Made by a program: the position numbers and the translations under genes | Notes under the pieces: generated by a model | What the model was told of the DNA's origin: nothing | The model's database searches: none | What the model saw: the letters and a program-made list of their open reading frames with translations, nothing else | Assembly: GCA_025094145.1 (NCBI GenBank) | Contig: JALLLS010000006.1 | Span: 310,001 to 374,000 of the forward strand | DNA: 64,000 bases | From: Spinellus fusiger | Lineage: Eukaryota; Mucoromycota; Mucoromycetes; Mucorales; Phycomycetaceae | Reading direction: 5' to 3' | In this document: positions 42,753-55,121 of the stretch, in pieces | How the letters are laid out: every line of letters begins with the position of its first letter | Numbering within the stretch: position 1 is the stretch's first letter

Positions 42753-44754
42753 TTAGATGAGGACGTAGACCACCATGGCAGCTACTACAGCACCGGCATA
42801 GGAAGAAGAAATCAAAACAGAGCCTTTGCTGTTAGGACCCTGATTACCAGCATTACCAGCATTGCCAGAAGTACCGGCACTGGGATTAGTGCCAGCCACT
42901 ACCTTGCCATTGCTGTCCAAATAGCTACCAGAGGTATAAGCAGGAAGAGAAGGCAGATCATCAGCATCATTGATGTTGAGTTGTTGGCAAATAGCAGCAG
43001 AACGCACAGTGATCCACTGACCAATACCCATAGTGCCCTTGGCCGTAGTGTTCATGTTGGTAACAAAGTCCTCGGTGGTCCATGTTGTCTTTTCTCCAGG
43101 AGAAAGGCCGGCGATTGCTCGGGTCCATGTCATCTCATCCTTCAACATGTCAGTCCAGGCAGAAAGAAGGGGGTTTATCACACTGGGCTTGAAGAAGCGC
43201 TTCACAATGGTGGTAACGATGCTTTGGAATTGTTGGTTGTAATAAGGAGACTTGAGGAAGAGATCGACTAAAGGACGCTTGGAGTCTGGACGGCTGTAGT
43301 TGGTGTAGGCAGCAGTAACAAGACCATTCTCAGCACCATTGCCAAAGACTTCATCAAAATCATAGGTAATCAAAGTGTACTTGTTGGTAGACAAGTCTTG
43401 GTTCAGGTAGTAGTTACTGGCCTGGATCCAGAAACCATCCCAGGAGCCAGACAGATAGTTCATGGCAAGTTGGATCATGGTGTTGACAGGATCAATCAAG
43501 TTTTGAATATCACTGCTGGTTTGTGCATTGGTGGCTTTGGTGGGGTCTATCAGACTCAATCGACGAGTAAAGTCAATCAAAGGCTGCATTTGATTTGTGC
43601 TGTTGAGGCTCTTGTTATTGCCCTTGTCTTGAAGCTTATAGATATCTTTGCTGTATAGAGTAGCATCTTCTCCAACATAGACAAGGTTGCCTTCTTGTTC
43701 GGGTGTGATGGCATTGCCCTTGTAGGTGGGTCCAACATTGGGGCTGTTCCAATCACCACCATAAAGGACATTCTCAATAAAGTGGGTGCTAGCTTCGTCC
43801 ATCAACAAAAATAGACCATAAGCCTGGTTGTTAATAAAGACACGAACCCAGGAAGAAGAAAGGGTGGTGGCACCAGAAGCAGCGAGACAGTCAAGCATGA
43901 GTTTTTCACGACTGTAAAAGAAGAAATGTACACACAGACAATAAGCATAACGATCATTTCATGCCCGACCCTCCATGGCCTGCTAACGGATCTATCTTAT
44001 GATTGGACTTACGCAAGTGTCATGTCTGTTTCTTCAGCACGCAGTTTGACTGAACTACGGCCATAAAGCAGAGGCTTGCTAGTATCAGTGTTGTACTTGC
44101 CAAAATCAAGGGACCAAGATTGCTTGGAGAAGTCCTTAGTAGATTGACCACTGGTAGAAAGACCAGCACCAGTGAACTTGAACATTTCCTGGTTACTAAT
44201 ATAGACCATCTCAGACACCAAGGCAGCTGGTTGTTTGGTAGTGGGTGCTGCATTGTACGCATCCAAAGCAGTTTGGTTCACAGACATAATAATGGTAGCC
44301 ACTTCATTGGACTTGCTCATACCAGTAGAAAGTGCTTTTGTGTAAATGAATTCAATGAGTGATCCAACAGCAACACAATGAATTGCATCAATTACTTACT
44401 GGGATAGATATAGTTGTAGGCTTTAGGGATGCTAGGAACATTATAGACTGTACGAGAACGGCCATAGAATTCGTTTCCTGTTGAAGTGGCATCCTTGGCT
44501 AATGCACGCTGATAGGCTTCTGGATTATTCGTGCCACCCGATGTCAGAACATATTGGTACGAGTCTCCAAAAGGTGCTGAGCCGGTGAACAGATTAGGGT
44601 AAGCTGAGGTGGTCAAGGGGTGTAATTGTCCTCCAACAGAGACACTAACAGTCTCGCCTGCTTGAGGAAATGCAACCACAGAGTACTGGACATCTGCTGC
44701 AACTACAGCTGAGATGGCCAGACTAATCACACCAGTATAGGCCAACAATCTCAT
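42753..44754 (-). CDS. CotH-family secreted, probably GPI-anchored surface protein
   Basis: Three exons join in frame: 44754-44400, 44334-44013, 43911-42753 (611 residues). It starts with a signal peptide ('MRLLAYTGVISLAISAVVA') and ends Ser/Gly/Asn-rich followed by a hydrophobic tail ('AGAVVAAMVVYVLI'), the GPI-anchor pattern. Between them lies a CotH domain: 'SWSLDFGKY', 'SVKLRAEETDMTLAREKLM', 'VRVFINNQAYGLFLLMDEAS', and 'YTLITYDFDEVFGNG', the last matching the kinase-like DFD site of CotH. CotH proteins are expanded in Mucorales, where some act as surface ligands for host cells; this copy's role is unknown. I used Met 44754, not the in-frame Met 44841, because it starts the signal peptide. 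Confidence 0.87.
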
Positions 44755-47700
44755 AGAAATAGGAAATGAAGATTGGAGATTAGAGATAGAAAGGGTAGTT
44801 ACTGTAGCAAGTGAGAGACCTGGTAGTAGATGAAGAAGCATGATAAAATGTGATGGGTATTTGTAGGAAACAAATCTGGCGGAGATGTTAAGCTGTCGTT
44901 GCTTGGCTCTTACTGTCCATAAAATAAAATTAGTGCTCCTTTGAATTCATTTTATCATTCGTAACAGTACGACATTTTTACTATTTCATTACACAAGAAA
45001 ATAGCTTTACAATTTTAATGCAGTCTGTAAATACCCTATATTTAAGCCTTCAAGCGCTACATTCTAGTTGAGATTTGCTTAATTAACATTGCATGTTCTA
45101 TTTCGGGTCTGTTAACTCCTTATTTTTAGCCTTTTTTTTTTGTTTTTTTGTTTTTGTTTTGCTAAATACAAGGTTCATTATTTTACATCTTATCACCACG
45201 GATAATATCCACCAGCCAATAAGAGAATCTCTCAGCAGATACATAATGTGAATGTACTTTATTATTGCTGTCTTTGTAGGCATACTTCTACGAAGAAAAT
45301 AGTCAATTGAAACAGCGACCATGTCTACTTGAAACACACCTTTGGAGCTGTCGGGGTCAGGTTGTGTCATCGTGAAGTAAATGAGAACTATCTATCCACT
45401 ACAATGGTTAGATTCAGAAAGAGATAAGAAGAAATTTATATGCTGTGGAGGTCGATGGGCTATTTTTCAGCTCATGAATAGTATAGAAATGCTTATTCCT
45501 ACTGTCAGATTTATTATGTAGGATGAAGAATCATTGATAAAGATGTAGATAGTCTGTACACTACTCCTGGTGCCTATATGCAGAGTGGGTTTCAAGACAA
45601 TAACTTTTCCTTTTTTATTCTGTTTTACGAGTCTAAATTATTTAATATTTATGTAATTGAATGCTGGTATTGTTGGTATTATTGGTATTGCTGGTATTGC
45701 TGGTATTGCTGGTATTGTTGCCATTACTGGGGATAGATCTCTCCTTGAAAATAGATCGATACTATCTTACTGTTTTGTTTCTTATCTTCTTTGGCTTGTG
45801 GGACCCATAGTTGACAAGTAGACATGTTTAAAAGTAGTGTCTCTACTATGGAATTCAATAATAATTAAATAAAACAATCAACCGACAATGTTAACAAATT
45901 AAGGTTTACCCACTACTGTCTGTTATCAGTAATGTGGTGGCTATAATAATGTGTGGTTGCATGGGTGAGTTGTAATTTTCCAAGTGCATCTAAGCCCGTT
46001 CACTTGACAAGACATGTAAAGTGTCCTATTCATATCCTTGTATGCTTTCACTGTATTTGTGACATGGTCATGTAAGAAGTATCACTCTGCTTTCTTTGTT
46101 GAGCGGCTGTCCCACCCTCCACTCCTACGCATTATCAGTGAACACCCAAAACCCACCTATAGTTTTACTCCACTATGACTTAAGCAGTAAGAATTGGGTT
46201 CATTTGATTGAACTCTGTTTTATTGTTCCAACTCTATTCCATCTGAGCCTTTTCTTCATGATGTATATCCATTGATTGGCTCTCATCCGTGGACTCACCC
46301 TTCAAGATGGTTGTTAGGAAGAAGTATCTGAGAATCAATAAATAGATAAAATCAGATCAAGTCAGTTTTAACAGGGAACACCCGATTTCCTGTCGTCTTG
46401 CATTTGTTCCGAAATATTTATATAAATTTATTTCTATAGGCGACAGATAGCGTGTTTTCTCATCATCATCTTCAGTAGGCGTCATCATTTACTACTGTTG
46501 CTCTGCTGAGTTGGTGATGGAGCATTATGTTTTAAAAGTCAATTGGCTAAACTTTTCGGTAGTCAATGGAAAATCCAAAGGAATAAAAAGTAAAGTCCAT
46601 AAAGGACTCTGGGGATATTTTTTTTTCTTTCTTTCTTTATGCTGTTCTGATTCCCTTGAGATTTGCCTGTGACTCATGGGATGTCTGGTGTTCTCCATTC
46701 CATTGGCCCATAGACTCTACAAAGGCATTGTTGAGTGGACTAGGAACGCATCGTTATCATATGCTTATATGAATACGTTTCATCATCACCATGGTAAATC
46801 AAATTGAGACTGAGCAAGGATGACAGAAGAATAAGGTGATTAGTTTTTTATCCTATTGGCTGCTTCGGGTTTAGGTGCAAAACAGTTACTAATTGCCACC
46901 TTCACCAAAAGAAGAAGAAAAGAGACAATTTATGACTCAGCAGTAAGAATATTTCTTATTTGGTTCTTATAGTGAAGTATACCCAGTAACAGTCTAGAGC
47001 TTCCGAACTATGGAAAAAGAAAGTCTCTTACCTTTCTAAGAAGTCGTACGGTGAACAGAGCCGTAAATGAAATTTGCTTGTGATCGATTACCAGCCTCTG
47101 GGGTCTTTTCTTCTGATCCGATGCATAATAAATGCTGAGATTTCTCTTTCTCTTTTCTTTTGGTACTGATAGTGACAATCACCAACATGTTCTATTGCTT
47201 CTCCTGAAAACTCTTTCTTCCATCTTCCATTCACGGACAGTGACTGTTCAAAAGACGCCTTCTAAGCATTGTTTATACGACTCATTGCTTATAAAACTCA
47301 TCTCTGTAACTGCAACGTAGATAACTGAGCCTCAACTTATGAAGAATGGCGTTTAACAGCTCAAGTCTATTTAGGCTATACTGATGACCTACCCCCTTGT
47401 TTTTTGTTTTTTGTTTTTTCTTATTTCATCTGTGTTTTCTTACTTTATTCCAAGCAGAGAAGAACAGTGATAGGATGGTCTTATTCAATCCCCCTCTTTA
47501 TCAGTATTTGCCTGACTCCTTCAAATGAACACAGGAGACTGAAGATCATCTGCTTAAGGAACAAGTCATGTCATTTGCTTGAAAATGGGCTCTGAACAGA
47601 GGCCCCCAAAGAGAAAAGAATTTTGCTTTTGTCTTTGTTAATAAAGTTCCCTTCTTGCCCTAATGTTTACCCTAACAACAAAGAGTTGAATTTGAAAAAG

Positions 47701-49453
47701 TGATAATAATAACAGATGAAAGAGGATAAAACATAAATAGAACAAAAAGATAAAACACAAAGGGAGAACTAGACTGTCTTATCTTTATCATTTTACAGTT
47801 GAAAACACACTTAGCGATGGGTGATAATAAAAAGAGCAGTCACGGCGATCTTAGTTTTATATTCTCTTGTGGTACTTTACACTTGGATTGGTTTCGAGTA
47901 AGGCATTTGTACCAGCTTAATCCAAGACAAACCTGTCTTTGATATGTATCCATGGTTGTAGTACAGAAAGAAAAGGATACAAGAGCTGCTTTCTCTATTC
48001 GCATGGCTCTTCTTTTATTGGACATCTAACATTGGACATTTAGCCGAGTGAGTGAATAGATCTATCACTGTGAGCACATGTCTACTTTGTGCTTTATTAG
48101 CCCAAGGAGCTACTGTAGATGTACATCGTTGTAGTGTGTCTGCTTCAAGTAATTCAACTCAATTCGGTCTGTGATAGTTGATTTCAAGTCATTGGCACTA
48201 TGACGGAATTTACCCGTGACATTGCTAGTGACACAGCAGAAGGTTAGACATGGTATCCCTCCCACTTATTCCTTCATGTGTTATCCTATAGTGAAAATGA
48301 GGGAATAAACTCTTCTTATTTTGTATTCCAATGCAGCTATTGGATAATTAGAGAATGGTGTGTATTGCCTTTTAACGCCACTATGTAGTCTTACAAAATA
48401 CATTATGGGTTTCCAAACTCCAATGTGTAGGTTAAGTTACTCGCCAATAGTGATTTTATTATGCTTCATCTACTGTTTTATTCTTATTCCTTTATTCTTA
48501 TTCTTTTATTCTTATTCTTTTATTCTTATTCTTTTATTCTTATTCTTTTATTCTTATTCTTTTATTTATATATCTATATCTTGAAGATATTCATTCATTT
48601 CATACAAGTATCAGCTATTTAGATGGGTCTTTTATTCTAATCATTTTGAAATATGTCAAGCACTGTATTCTATTTACAGTTGGTCAGAACTGCTCAATCG
48701 GGTTGACCTTGGTTGAATAAGATAAAACATAGTGCTTATAGTCGTCTTGTAACTGTAGTTCTGGTCAGTTCACTTTATTGATTTCCTTCTCGAATATAGC
48801 TCAATCTGGATTATCTGTGAGTCTCTTTGTCCAAGGTATCTACAACAGACGGGTAGTATTCATAATAAAAAATCACCTTCTTTGTTAACTATAGAAACAA
48901 GTCAATAGTCATGGTAGGCTAGAATGTATATTATTTTGGCTGTCTTTTTATTATTTTATTTTGGATAGTTGTGTTGACTTCAAACTTGGAGTGTTTTTCT
49001 TTTTAGCTCTGTAAACATTCTTGTGTTTGTCCTTTGATGAAGCCATCTTTTCACTTTATATCTTTATCAGTGGGTGTATTTTCATACCAGTACCCCTCAT
49101 TGGTGCGACAGATTCTTCCAAGATTCTTTCATATGTTCTCTCTTGTCTTTTTGAAAACTCAATTCCATCTTCAGTCCAGTGTATGATTTGATTGCTGTTT
49201 CTAGGTATATCAGATAAAAGAGTCTTTTCACACTGTTATATCTATCTATATCTTGGAGTCTATGTCAGTTAGGACACTCTCACTGTCCTCTTGTTGGATG
49301 TCATTTTCTCTCCAGTGAAAGAATACACCCTTTTTGACTTGTAGAAGAAAAGAGAGAGAGATTGTCTAGAGGGGTATTTTAGTGTTTTGTTGAGAAAGTA
49401 TCACTGTCGAAACCACTGATGAAGACTACCAAAAGAACAGGAGATACTTCATC
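44755..49453. other. Gene-poor, AT-rich region
   Basis: About 4.7 kb without a gene I can support. A minus-strand ORF at 45370-45098 ('MTQPDPDSSKGVFQVDMVAV...') could be read as two short exons, the second ending 'ERFSYWLVDIIRGDKM', but no phase-consistent splice is found. A plus-strand Met at 48199 ('MTEFTRDIASDTAE') is followed by a GT but no convincing next exon. Minus-strand fragments at 49000-49400 ('YERILEESVAPMRG', 'FFHWRENDIQQEDSES') look protein-like and may belong to the decayed gene to their right. Confidence 0.45.
45664..45720. repeat. GGTATTGCT nonamer tandem repeat
   Basis: About six units of a 9-bp repeat (GGTATTGTT/GGTATTATT/GGTATTGCT). It keeps codon periodicity but is not within a supported gene. 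Confidence 0.85.
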
Positions 49454-49627
49454 TTACTTACACACAAAAATACAGTCGCTAATGGTTCTACCCATGAAGT
49501 TTGTATCCACCTCATTCTGGACCTCAACGATGACAGGAGGTATACTGGTATTATTCTTAATGATAGATAGATACATGATGGCTGATATCCTCTCATCCGC
49601 ATACACAGAGTCACTCACAGAGTTCAT
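49454..49627 (-). pseudogene. Fragment resembling Mucoralean PD-(D/E)XK nuclease-like proteins
   Basis: The 57-residue minus-strand ORF reads 'MNSVSDSVYADERISAIMYL', then 'PPVIVEVQNEVDTNFMGRTI'. The 'P-P-(I/V)-(I/L)-(I/V)-E-x-Q' core followed by a helix is what I expect from a PD-(D/E)XK nuclease-like family common in Mucoromycota genomes. The frame stops at 49454, and possible continuations leftward are interrupted by stops, so it is probably a relic or a multi-exon gene I cannot resolve. The assignment is from pattern memory only. Confidence 0.35.
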
Positions 49628-49857
49628 TGGCTCATTTATTTAATGATGTATAGAAGTGATGTATTAGCAGAGATCTACGTTTAGTGAAGACAAATGTATT
49701 CACATATTAAATAATACTCCAGTAATGATATCAACTACACAAAGATTCTTTAATATTCAATTGATCGTTAGGTTTGTGCCTGGACAATAGGTATAGGGTA
49801 ATGCAAAGAATACATGCTTGTATTCTAAAAGGGGTTGAAAAGAATATTGAAAAGGCA

Positions 49858-49922
49858 TTGGTGTTATGTATGTATGTATGTATGTATGTATTTAAAAATA
49901 AACACACACACACACACACACA
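49858..49922. repeat. (GTAT)n and (CA)n microsatellites
   Basis: A GTAT run (about 49866-49891), then AAAAATAA, then a CA run (about 49902-49922). Confidence 0.88.
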
Positions 49923-50162
49923 TACCTTGTCAGATTCAGGTTCTGAATCCATAGATTAAATAGTAAAAGAATTTGATATTGCAACTGACAAGGAAAAGAA
50001 AGAGAGTTGCTATCAGTGATCTTTTAATGATATTAAATTAGAGAGAATAAAATTAATTCTTTTTCTTTTATTGAGTAAAATAAAACTGGATCTTCCTATA
50101 TAGCCATCAAGTTCTGAATGTTATGACCATAAATACAAACAGTGGCTCTAGCTTCTAAAGGA

Positions 50163-51269
50163 ATGTCATTAGAGTCAGCCAGTCAGCAGTCACACACTTC
50201 TAAACCACCAACACCTATCCTACAGAAATATCTCCGACTGAGAGAAGTGTCTCCGACCGAGAAAGACGGTTGTTATGACACACCTTGTTTTTTAAAGATG
50301 ACTTGTCTTGGTCAACTGGAAGAGTGGAAAGCCTCTCCATCCCACCACCTGTGCCTTGACGTACGACCTTCCGATGATTTCAGAAAAAGACGCCTTTGTG
50401 GATCCACCAATATTCCTTGGGAGTCTCTTTGTGAAAGAGGCAATGAACTTCCTCCCAAGCAAACACCCTTTGCTATTGTTGTGCCTGTGGATAGACCCGA
50501 GTGTGTACAGTGGCTGAAAGAGAACGGGTGGCAGTGTCAGTGGGTGTTTTGGGAGGACCCAGCAAAGGAGTGCTTCTGGACACTAGCACAGCAGGCCAAT
50601 TACAGTACAACGGGACCGTGGACTCATGCTCCACTCTTCAATCCCTGTCGTTTATTAAAGGAGACAATTGATACCATAGAAGAGACACTTGGCACCCAAA
50701 GACCCCTTGAGTGTTTGGATATTGGCTGTGGTGCGGGTCGTGATAGTGTATGGATCCTATCTCACAGCCCACAGTGGAAAGTCAGTGCTATTGATTCCAT
50801 TCTCCAGTGTGTACAAAAAACACAGGCCATGAGTGAGGCATGGGGTGTGCAGGATAGAATAACAGTTCTCTGGGCTAAAGTACTGGCAGAGGGCGGTTGG
50901 AGGCTTATCAGTGCACCTCCCCCTGTAGATAGCAAAGGAAGAGTCATTGGCGTACCTACAGAGGACTTTTTCTCTTTTCTGCCAACACCTTGTTCTTTTG
51001 ATCTGATTCTTACCATCAGATTCTTTGTTCGCTCTCTCTTACCACAGCTGCCTGGCCTATTAAATGTAGGTGGCTATTTGATCATCTCTCATTTTGTGGA
51101 AGACGGAGTGCATGAATATTCTCAACCACGCAAAGATCATCGACTGGCTCTGGGTGAATTACGGCAATTTTACACAGCAATGAAGAATATGGAAATACTT
51201 GTGGACGAGATAGAAGAGATAGAAGATGGGCGTCCTGTCAATTCGCTTGTCTTGAGAAGACTGTACTAA
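50163..51269 (+). CDS. Rhodanese-like domain fused to SAM-dependent methyltransferase
   Basis: Single exon, 368 residues. The first ~140 residues read as a rhodanese-like fold ('HHLCLDVRPSDDFRKRRLCGSTNIPWESL', 'FAIVVPVDRPECVQWLKENGW') but no catalytic Cys loop is obvious, so that part is probably a binding domain. The second half is a class I methyltransferase with motif I 'CLDIGCGAGRDSVWI', a later acidic 'SAIDS', and 'FDLILTIRFFVRSLLPQLPGLLNVGGYLIISHF', like the TehB/SAM families. Substrate is unknown. A GTG-initiated extension to 50142 exists, but the first ATG (50163) is used. The intron-free state is unusual in this window. Confidence 0.78.
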   Translation: MSLESASQQSHTSKPPTPILQKYLRLREVSPTEKDGCYDTPCFLKMTCLGQLEEWKASPSHHLCLDVRPSDDFRKRRLCGSTNIPWESLCERGNELPPKQTPFAIVVPVDRPECVQWLKENGWQCQWVFWEDPAKECFWTLAQQANYSTTGPWTHAPLFNPCRLLKETIDTIEETLGTQRPLECLDIGCGAGRDSVWILSHSPQWKVSAIDSILQCVQKTQAMSEAWGVQDRITVLWAKVLAEGGWRLISAPPPVDSKGRVIGVPTEDFFSFLPTPCSFDLILTIRFFVRSLLPQLPGLLNVGGYLIISHFVEDGVHEYSQPRKDHRLALGELRQFYTAMKNMEILVDEIEEIEDGRPVNSLVLRRLY

Positions 51270-51474
51270 GAAAACACTCTACCAGTGTACCCTTGAGCGT
51301 AGATTCAATTATGACTATGAAATAGAAAACTTTTTGGTGAACAGCTAAATTCAGCTGCTATCTTTCTTTACTTATTAGAAGAAAGAGATTCTCCCTATAT
51401 ATTTATATATATTAAAAAAAAAAGAAAGAGGGAGCACTTGTTGGTGTGTTCTTTTTGGCTTATCTGAAAAAAGA

Positions 51475-53159
51475 ATGAATTCTGAAAGAGAGGGAGTCTC
51501 TTCTCTGTCAAGTCGTCCTAGGAGACGGCGTCTTCCACAAAGGGCTGCGATTGACCCGGACTATGTTTCTTCTCCAGTGAACCGTAGAGACTTGGAAGAA
51601 TATTTAATATACACAGACAATCCTAAAGCAAATACAATGGCAGAGAATATTAATGATCTATGGTCCAACCACAATGAGGATAGTAAAATGAAGAAACCAC
51701 TGCCTGTTATCATTGGCTCACCTAAGAGATACAAGGACATAAAGAAAGACACTACGACCCAAACGATACGACGCCCTCAGAGTTTGATGGAGAGACTGAA
51801 CAAGGCAGAAGAAGAGAAGGTGGTGGATATCACTATGCTGACTATTATACCCCGAGACTTGGATCAAATGTTTAATACTGCGGCCATGGACCCAACAGCA
51901 AAAAAGAACCTTTTCAGTAGTGATTCTGAAGATGAACAGAGCGTTGGTGTTGATACTGAGCAAGATAAAAATGACACTGTGGAGTCTATGCAAACATCAG
52001 CTACTATGGAAGAGAAGGAGGAAGAAATACATGTGAAAGAGAGTGAAAGATCTATCAAAGAGGACTCTAGTAGTCACAGTGAAAACGAGAACTCGAACAA
52101 TGAAGATGTCAATGAGAATCATAAGAGTTCCAATGAAAACATCAGTAAGAAATCTGATAATGCCAATAGCGATTCCGAATATGTTAACAGAGAGGATAGT
52201 CCCATCGATAAGAATGAGAATGAAGAGTCTAATAATGATAAAAACAATGAGGAGTCTATTGATAACAGTAACTCCAATAACAGCAAGGATTCTCATGATA
52301 AAGATGAAACACTCAGCAATATGAATGGGAATAGCATCAAGGACACTTCTTCTGTTGTTCACTCCATCGGTGCTAGACACAGCAGTATTCTATATATTGA
52401 TGAAAAGACATCTACAAAAGACACTGTGGAATCTATCAGCAATACAACAGATGGAAATGACTCTTTGTGCACTGTCACCAGAGAATCCTCCACAGAGAAG
52501 ATAACTCTCCTGACACAAGCTATTAGCATCAGTGATTATAGTGAGAACAATGAGGCTATATCTACTCCATCAATGGATACAAAGGATCTCGAGGGAATGG
52601 CAGTGGACTGTAAAACAGTTAGGGTGAGTTTTGAGAAATCTATTTAGTAAAAGAATATGAAGATTATGCTACTGCAGTGTAAGATTCTGCTTTGAATTAG
52701 TTATCTGATCTTATGGCTTTCATTGATCTTTAACCAAACTATGCATCTGTCTATGTACATGTCTACGTATGTCTCTCCATTTATCTATGTCTGCTTGCAT
52801 TTCTCTATTTTCTATAAATATGTCATGTCTATAAGCCAGAGACTAGGCCAATATCGATAGACAAGGCAGTGACTGAGGAAACAAGTGAAAGACAGGTTGA
52901 TGGCTTCGATTTTCCCGCAGAACATAAAGACATCTCCATTCCTATCTCTGTCCGCATACAACATTTGTTAAATAAGAATGAGATACGCAAGAAAGGAGAC
53001 TCTTTAGAACTCTTCAAGGAAGCAGGAGTGCTCGAATGGATAGTGAATGGCCAGGACACGGATCCACGCAAGGAAGGGTTGGGAGACAGAAGAATGAAGC
53101 GTCTAAGAGAAAAGGCAGGATTCGCATGGCAAGATAGAAAGAAGAAGAGAACACATTAG
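51475..53159 (+). CDS. Acidic, low-complexity protein of unknown function
   Basis: Two exons, 51475-52623 and 52836-53159, phase 0, give 490 residues. The N-terminus is basic ('SRPRRRRLPQRAAIDPDY') followed by 'RRDLEEYLIY'. The middle 230 residues are Ser/Asn/Asp/Glu-rich and look disordered. The C-terminal exon is ordered and charged: 'IPISVRIQHLLNKNEIRKKG', 'GVLEWIVNGQDTDPRKEGLG', 'KRLREKAGFAWQDRKKKRTH'. That tail is probably the conserved part. The layout suggests a nuclear protein. The 212-nt intron is the longest resolved in the window. I do not recognise a family. Confidence 0.65.
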
Positions 53160-53416
53160 ACAATCCATCAGTCGTTGGAGAGGATCATTATTGGACAGGA
53201 CATCCAGACGATTCTAATGAAGAAGTATCAATAGTAATTTCTCCCTCTACCATTTGCACTTGTTCTTGTCTATAGTGGAATCATTTATAATCTACATTTA
53301 TTTATATACTATCCAACAGAAATGAGTCTCCCTTTGTTATTTATATGAAAAAAAGGAGGGGGGTATTTATTTATACCATAAAATAGGATATGAAGATAAT
53401 CCATGATTGTGTCTTA

Positions 53417-54416
53417 TTAATAAACAGTAGACATGTTATGCCTTGAATCTTCAAAGTCTTTAATTTGTTGGTCATGGAGTCTATGATGTCGGGCTCCCTT
53501 AGTTAACCGCCCAGCATAAGCACGCACTACAAATCCAAAATAAAACTGTAGAGCAGTGTATGAGTATTGGTGCATGAGGATGGAGGTATTTACCTGAAGG
53601 AGAGATGATACTACCAATAAAACAATCGATACATTTATAAACTGGGTAATGCCGTAAGTGCATTGATCTATTCCCAAGGCATTCTCATTCAGTGTATCCG
53701 GATAAACAACAGGTGTATAGAATGAACTCTGGGTGATGTTGGCAGGTGCAAAGGATGACATTGGATTGTATAGCCCCACAATGCCTGATCTTAAGCAGGA
53801 TCTTACAATTGTATTCTTGTGGGATGTTACCAGGGCCAAGGATGTTGTATCTTTAAAGACACTGAGAAAACAAGAAGCCCATACACCTTTGCTTAACACT
53901 TCTGTGAATTTTGGAGAAGAAACCTGTTATTATTGTTATTGGTGCTGTTGCCATAAGCACAATTCTATTCACTCACCAAGAAGATACTGGAGACACCTAC
54001 AATACCACATAATACGCTAAAGAAACTCAGAATCAAATAGATGTCAATCCACGCCCAGAATGACTGTGCAGCATAGAGCGGTAAGGCTATAGATAGATAA
54101 AGGACGGGTGTTATTGTTTGTCTATTCTTTTCTTTTCTTTTTTTCTTTTTTCTTTTTTCTTTTTTCTTTTTTTTTTCGAATTCTAACCATTAATACGCGC
54201 AAAGCAAGTGAGAATATCAATCGAGTGAAGTGTCTATGAGGGGGCCATAGTATAATTAAGTTGTTGGTATAGAAGAAGAAAAAGAAGAAGAAGAAACAAC
54301 TCGACAGTTGTGCATGCCAAAAAAAAAAGGGCGCTTACGATGAGGACAATGGAGATGATGAGAGTACCAGAACGTAATGGAATGAAACAGCAGCACTTGT
54401 CCATACCGAGGCCCAT
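53417..54416 (-). CDS. Small four-span membrane protein (Mucoromycota 'CCCFIPLR' family)
   Basis: Five exons join in frame: 54416-54339, 54233-54188 (46 nt), 54086-53977, 53923-53594, 53545-53417; about 230 residues. It begins 'MGLGMDKCCCFIPLRSGTL', with Cys residues just before the first membrane span (possible palmitoylation). Further spans are 'IDIYLILSFFSVLCGIVGVSSIFL', 'QFINVSIVLLVVSSLLQ' and a last short hydrophobic segment ('FYFGFVVRAYAG'). A loop carries two Cys. The start could be Met 54404. The last intron (53546-53593, 48 nt) is a multiple of three without stops, so retention would add 16 residues. Function unknown; tetraspanin-like in layout only. Confidence 0.68.
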
Positions 54417-54709
54417 GAGGAAGTGTAAGAAGGTAAGAAAACAGATACAAAGGAGAGGTCAGGGATAGGAGGAAGATAAGATCATAGCGACCAAAGAAAC
54501 AGGGAGAACAAGGGCACTGCAGGGTGGATTATTCTGGTGTCCTTGCGGCTTACAATAGAACACTCTCCTCCTGTATAGTGTTTATATACAATGGAGACCT
54601 CTTTACTACTTGAAATAGATAGAAAAATAGAAAAATAGAAAAATATAGAAAGCGAGAGAGGGTGAGAGGGTGCTTGCAATAACAAATAGTAATAAAACTA
54701 CAGTGTCTG

Positions 54710-54967
54710 CTAGTGATATTCTTTTTCTTCATTGGCATCCATTTGCTGTACGATTCGGATAGTTTCTACTATAGAAAAGACATCTCTTATAGACACTCTT
54801 ACCAGTATGAGATAGAAATCATCATAGACAATAGGCTGAGTCAGTTCTGCATTCACTGCAAGACATGAACAGAGACAATAGAATGGTTGAAAGACAGCTT
54901 ATTATAACTATGAAGCACATCAAACCATACTGCCTATATCCCTTGAAAAGAGGGAGAAAAGTGGAAT
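54710..54967 (-). other. Possible 3' exons of a short unannotated gene
   Basis: Minus strand. An open frame from 54855 to the TAG at 54710 reads 'NAELTQPIVYDDFYLILVRV...ETIRIVQQMDANEEKEYH'. A preceding acceptor (TTGCAG) and an upstream segment ('LIFICTIIDIPLFSLFSRDIG', near 54967-54930) can be joined in phase. The peptide looks protein-like, with one hydrophobic segment, but I find no 5' end before the FAB1 stop at 55122 and no family match. Confidence 0.3.
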
Positions 54968-55121
54968 ATCAATGATTGTGCATATAAAAATGAGGCCTGG
55001 TTAACAGTACGGGTTGAACAATGATATATTTATATATAGTATAGACAATGGTCAGTGATTAGCTATTACTATCTATTAAGAGCTCAGTCAAGAAACATCA
55101 TTAGCTATAGATTTACACAAG

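Noticed and set aside
49419..49643. Plus-strand ORF with a hydrophobic segment
   Set aside because: It is antisense to the nuclease-like fragment, which has the better protein pattern.
54100..54180. Possible polypyrimidine regulatory element upstream of a gene
   Set aside because: The T/C run lies inside intron 2 of the four-span membrane gene.
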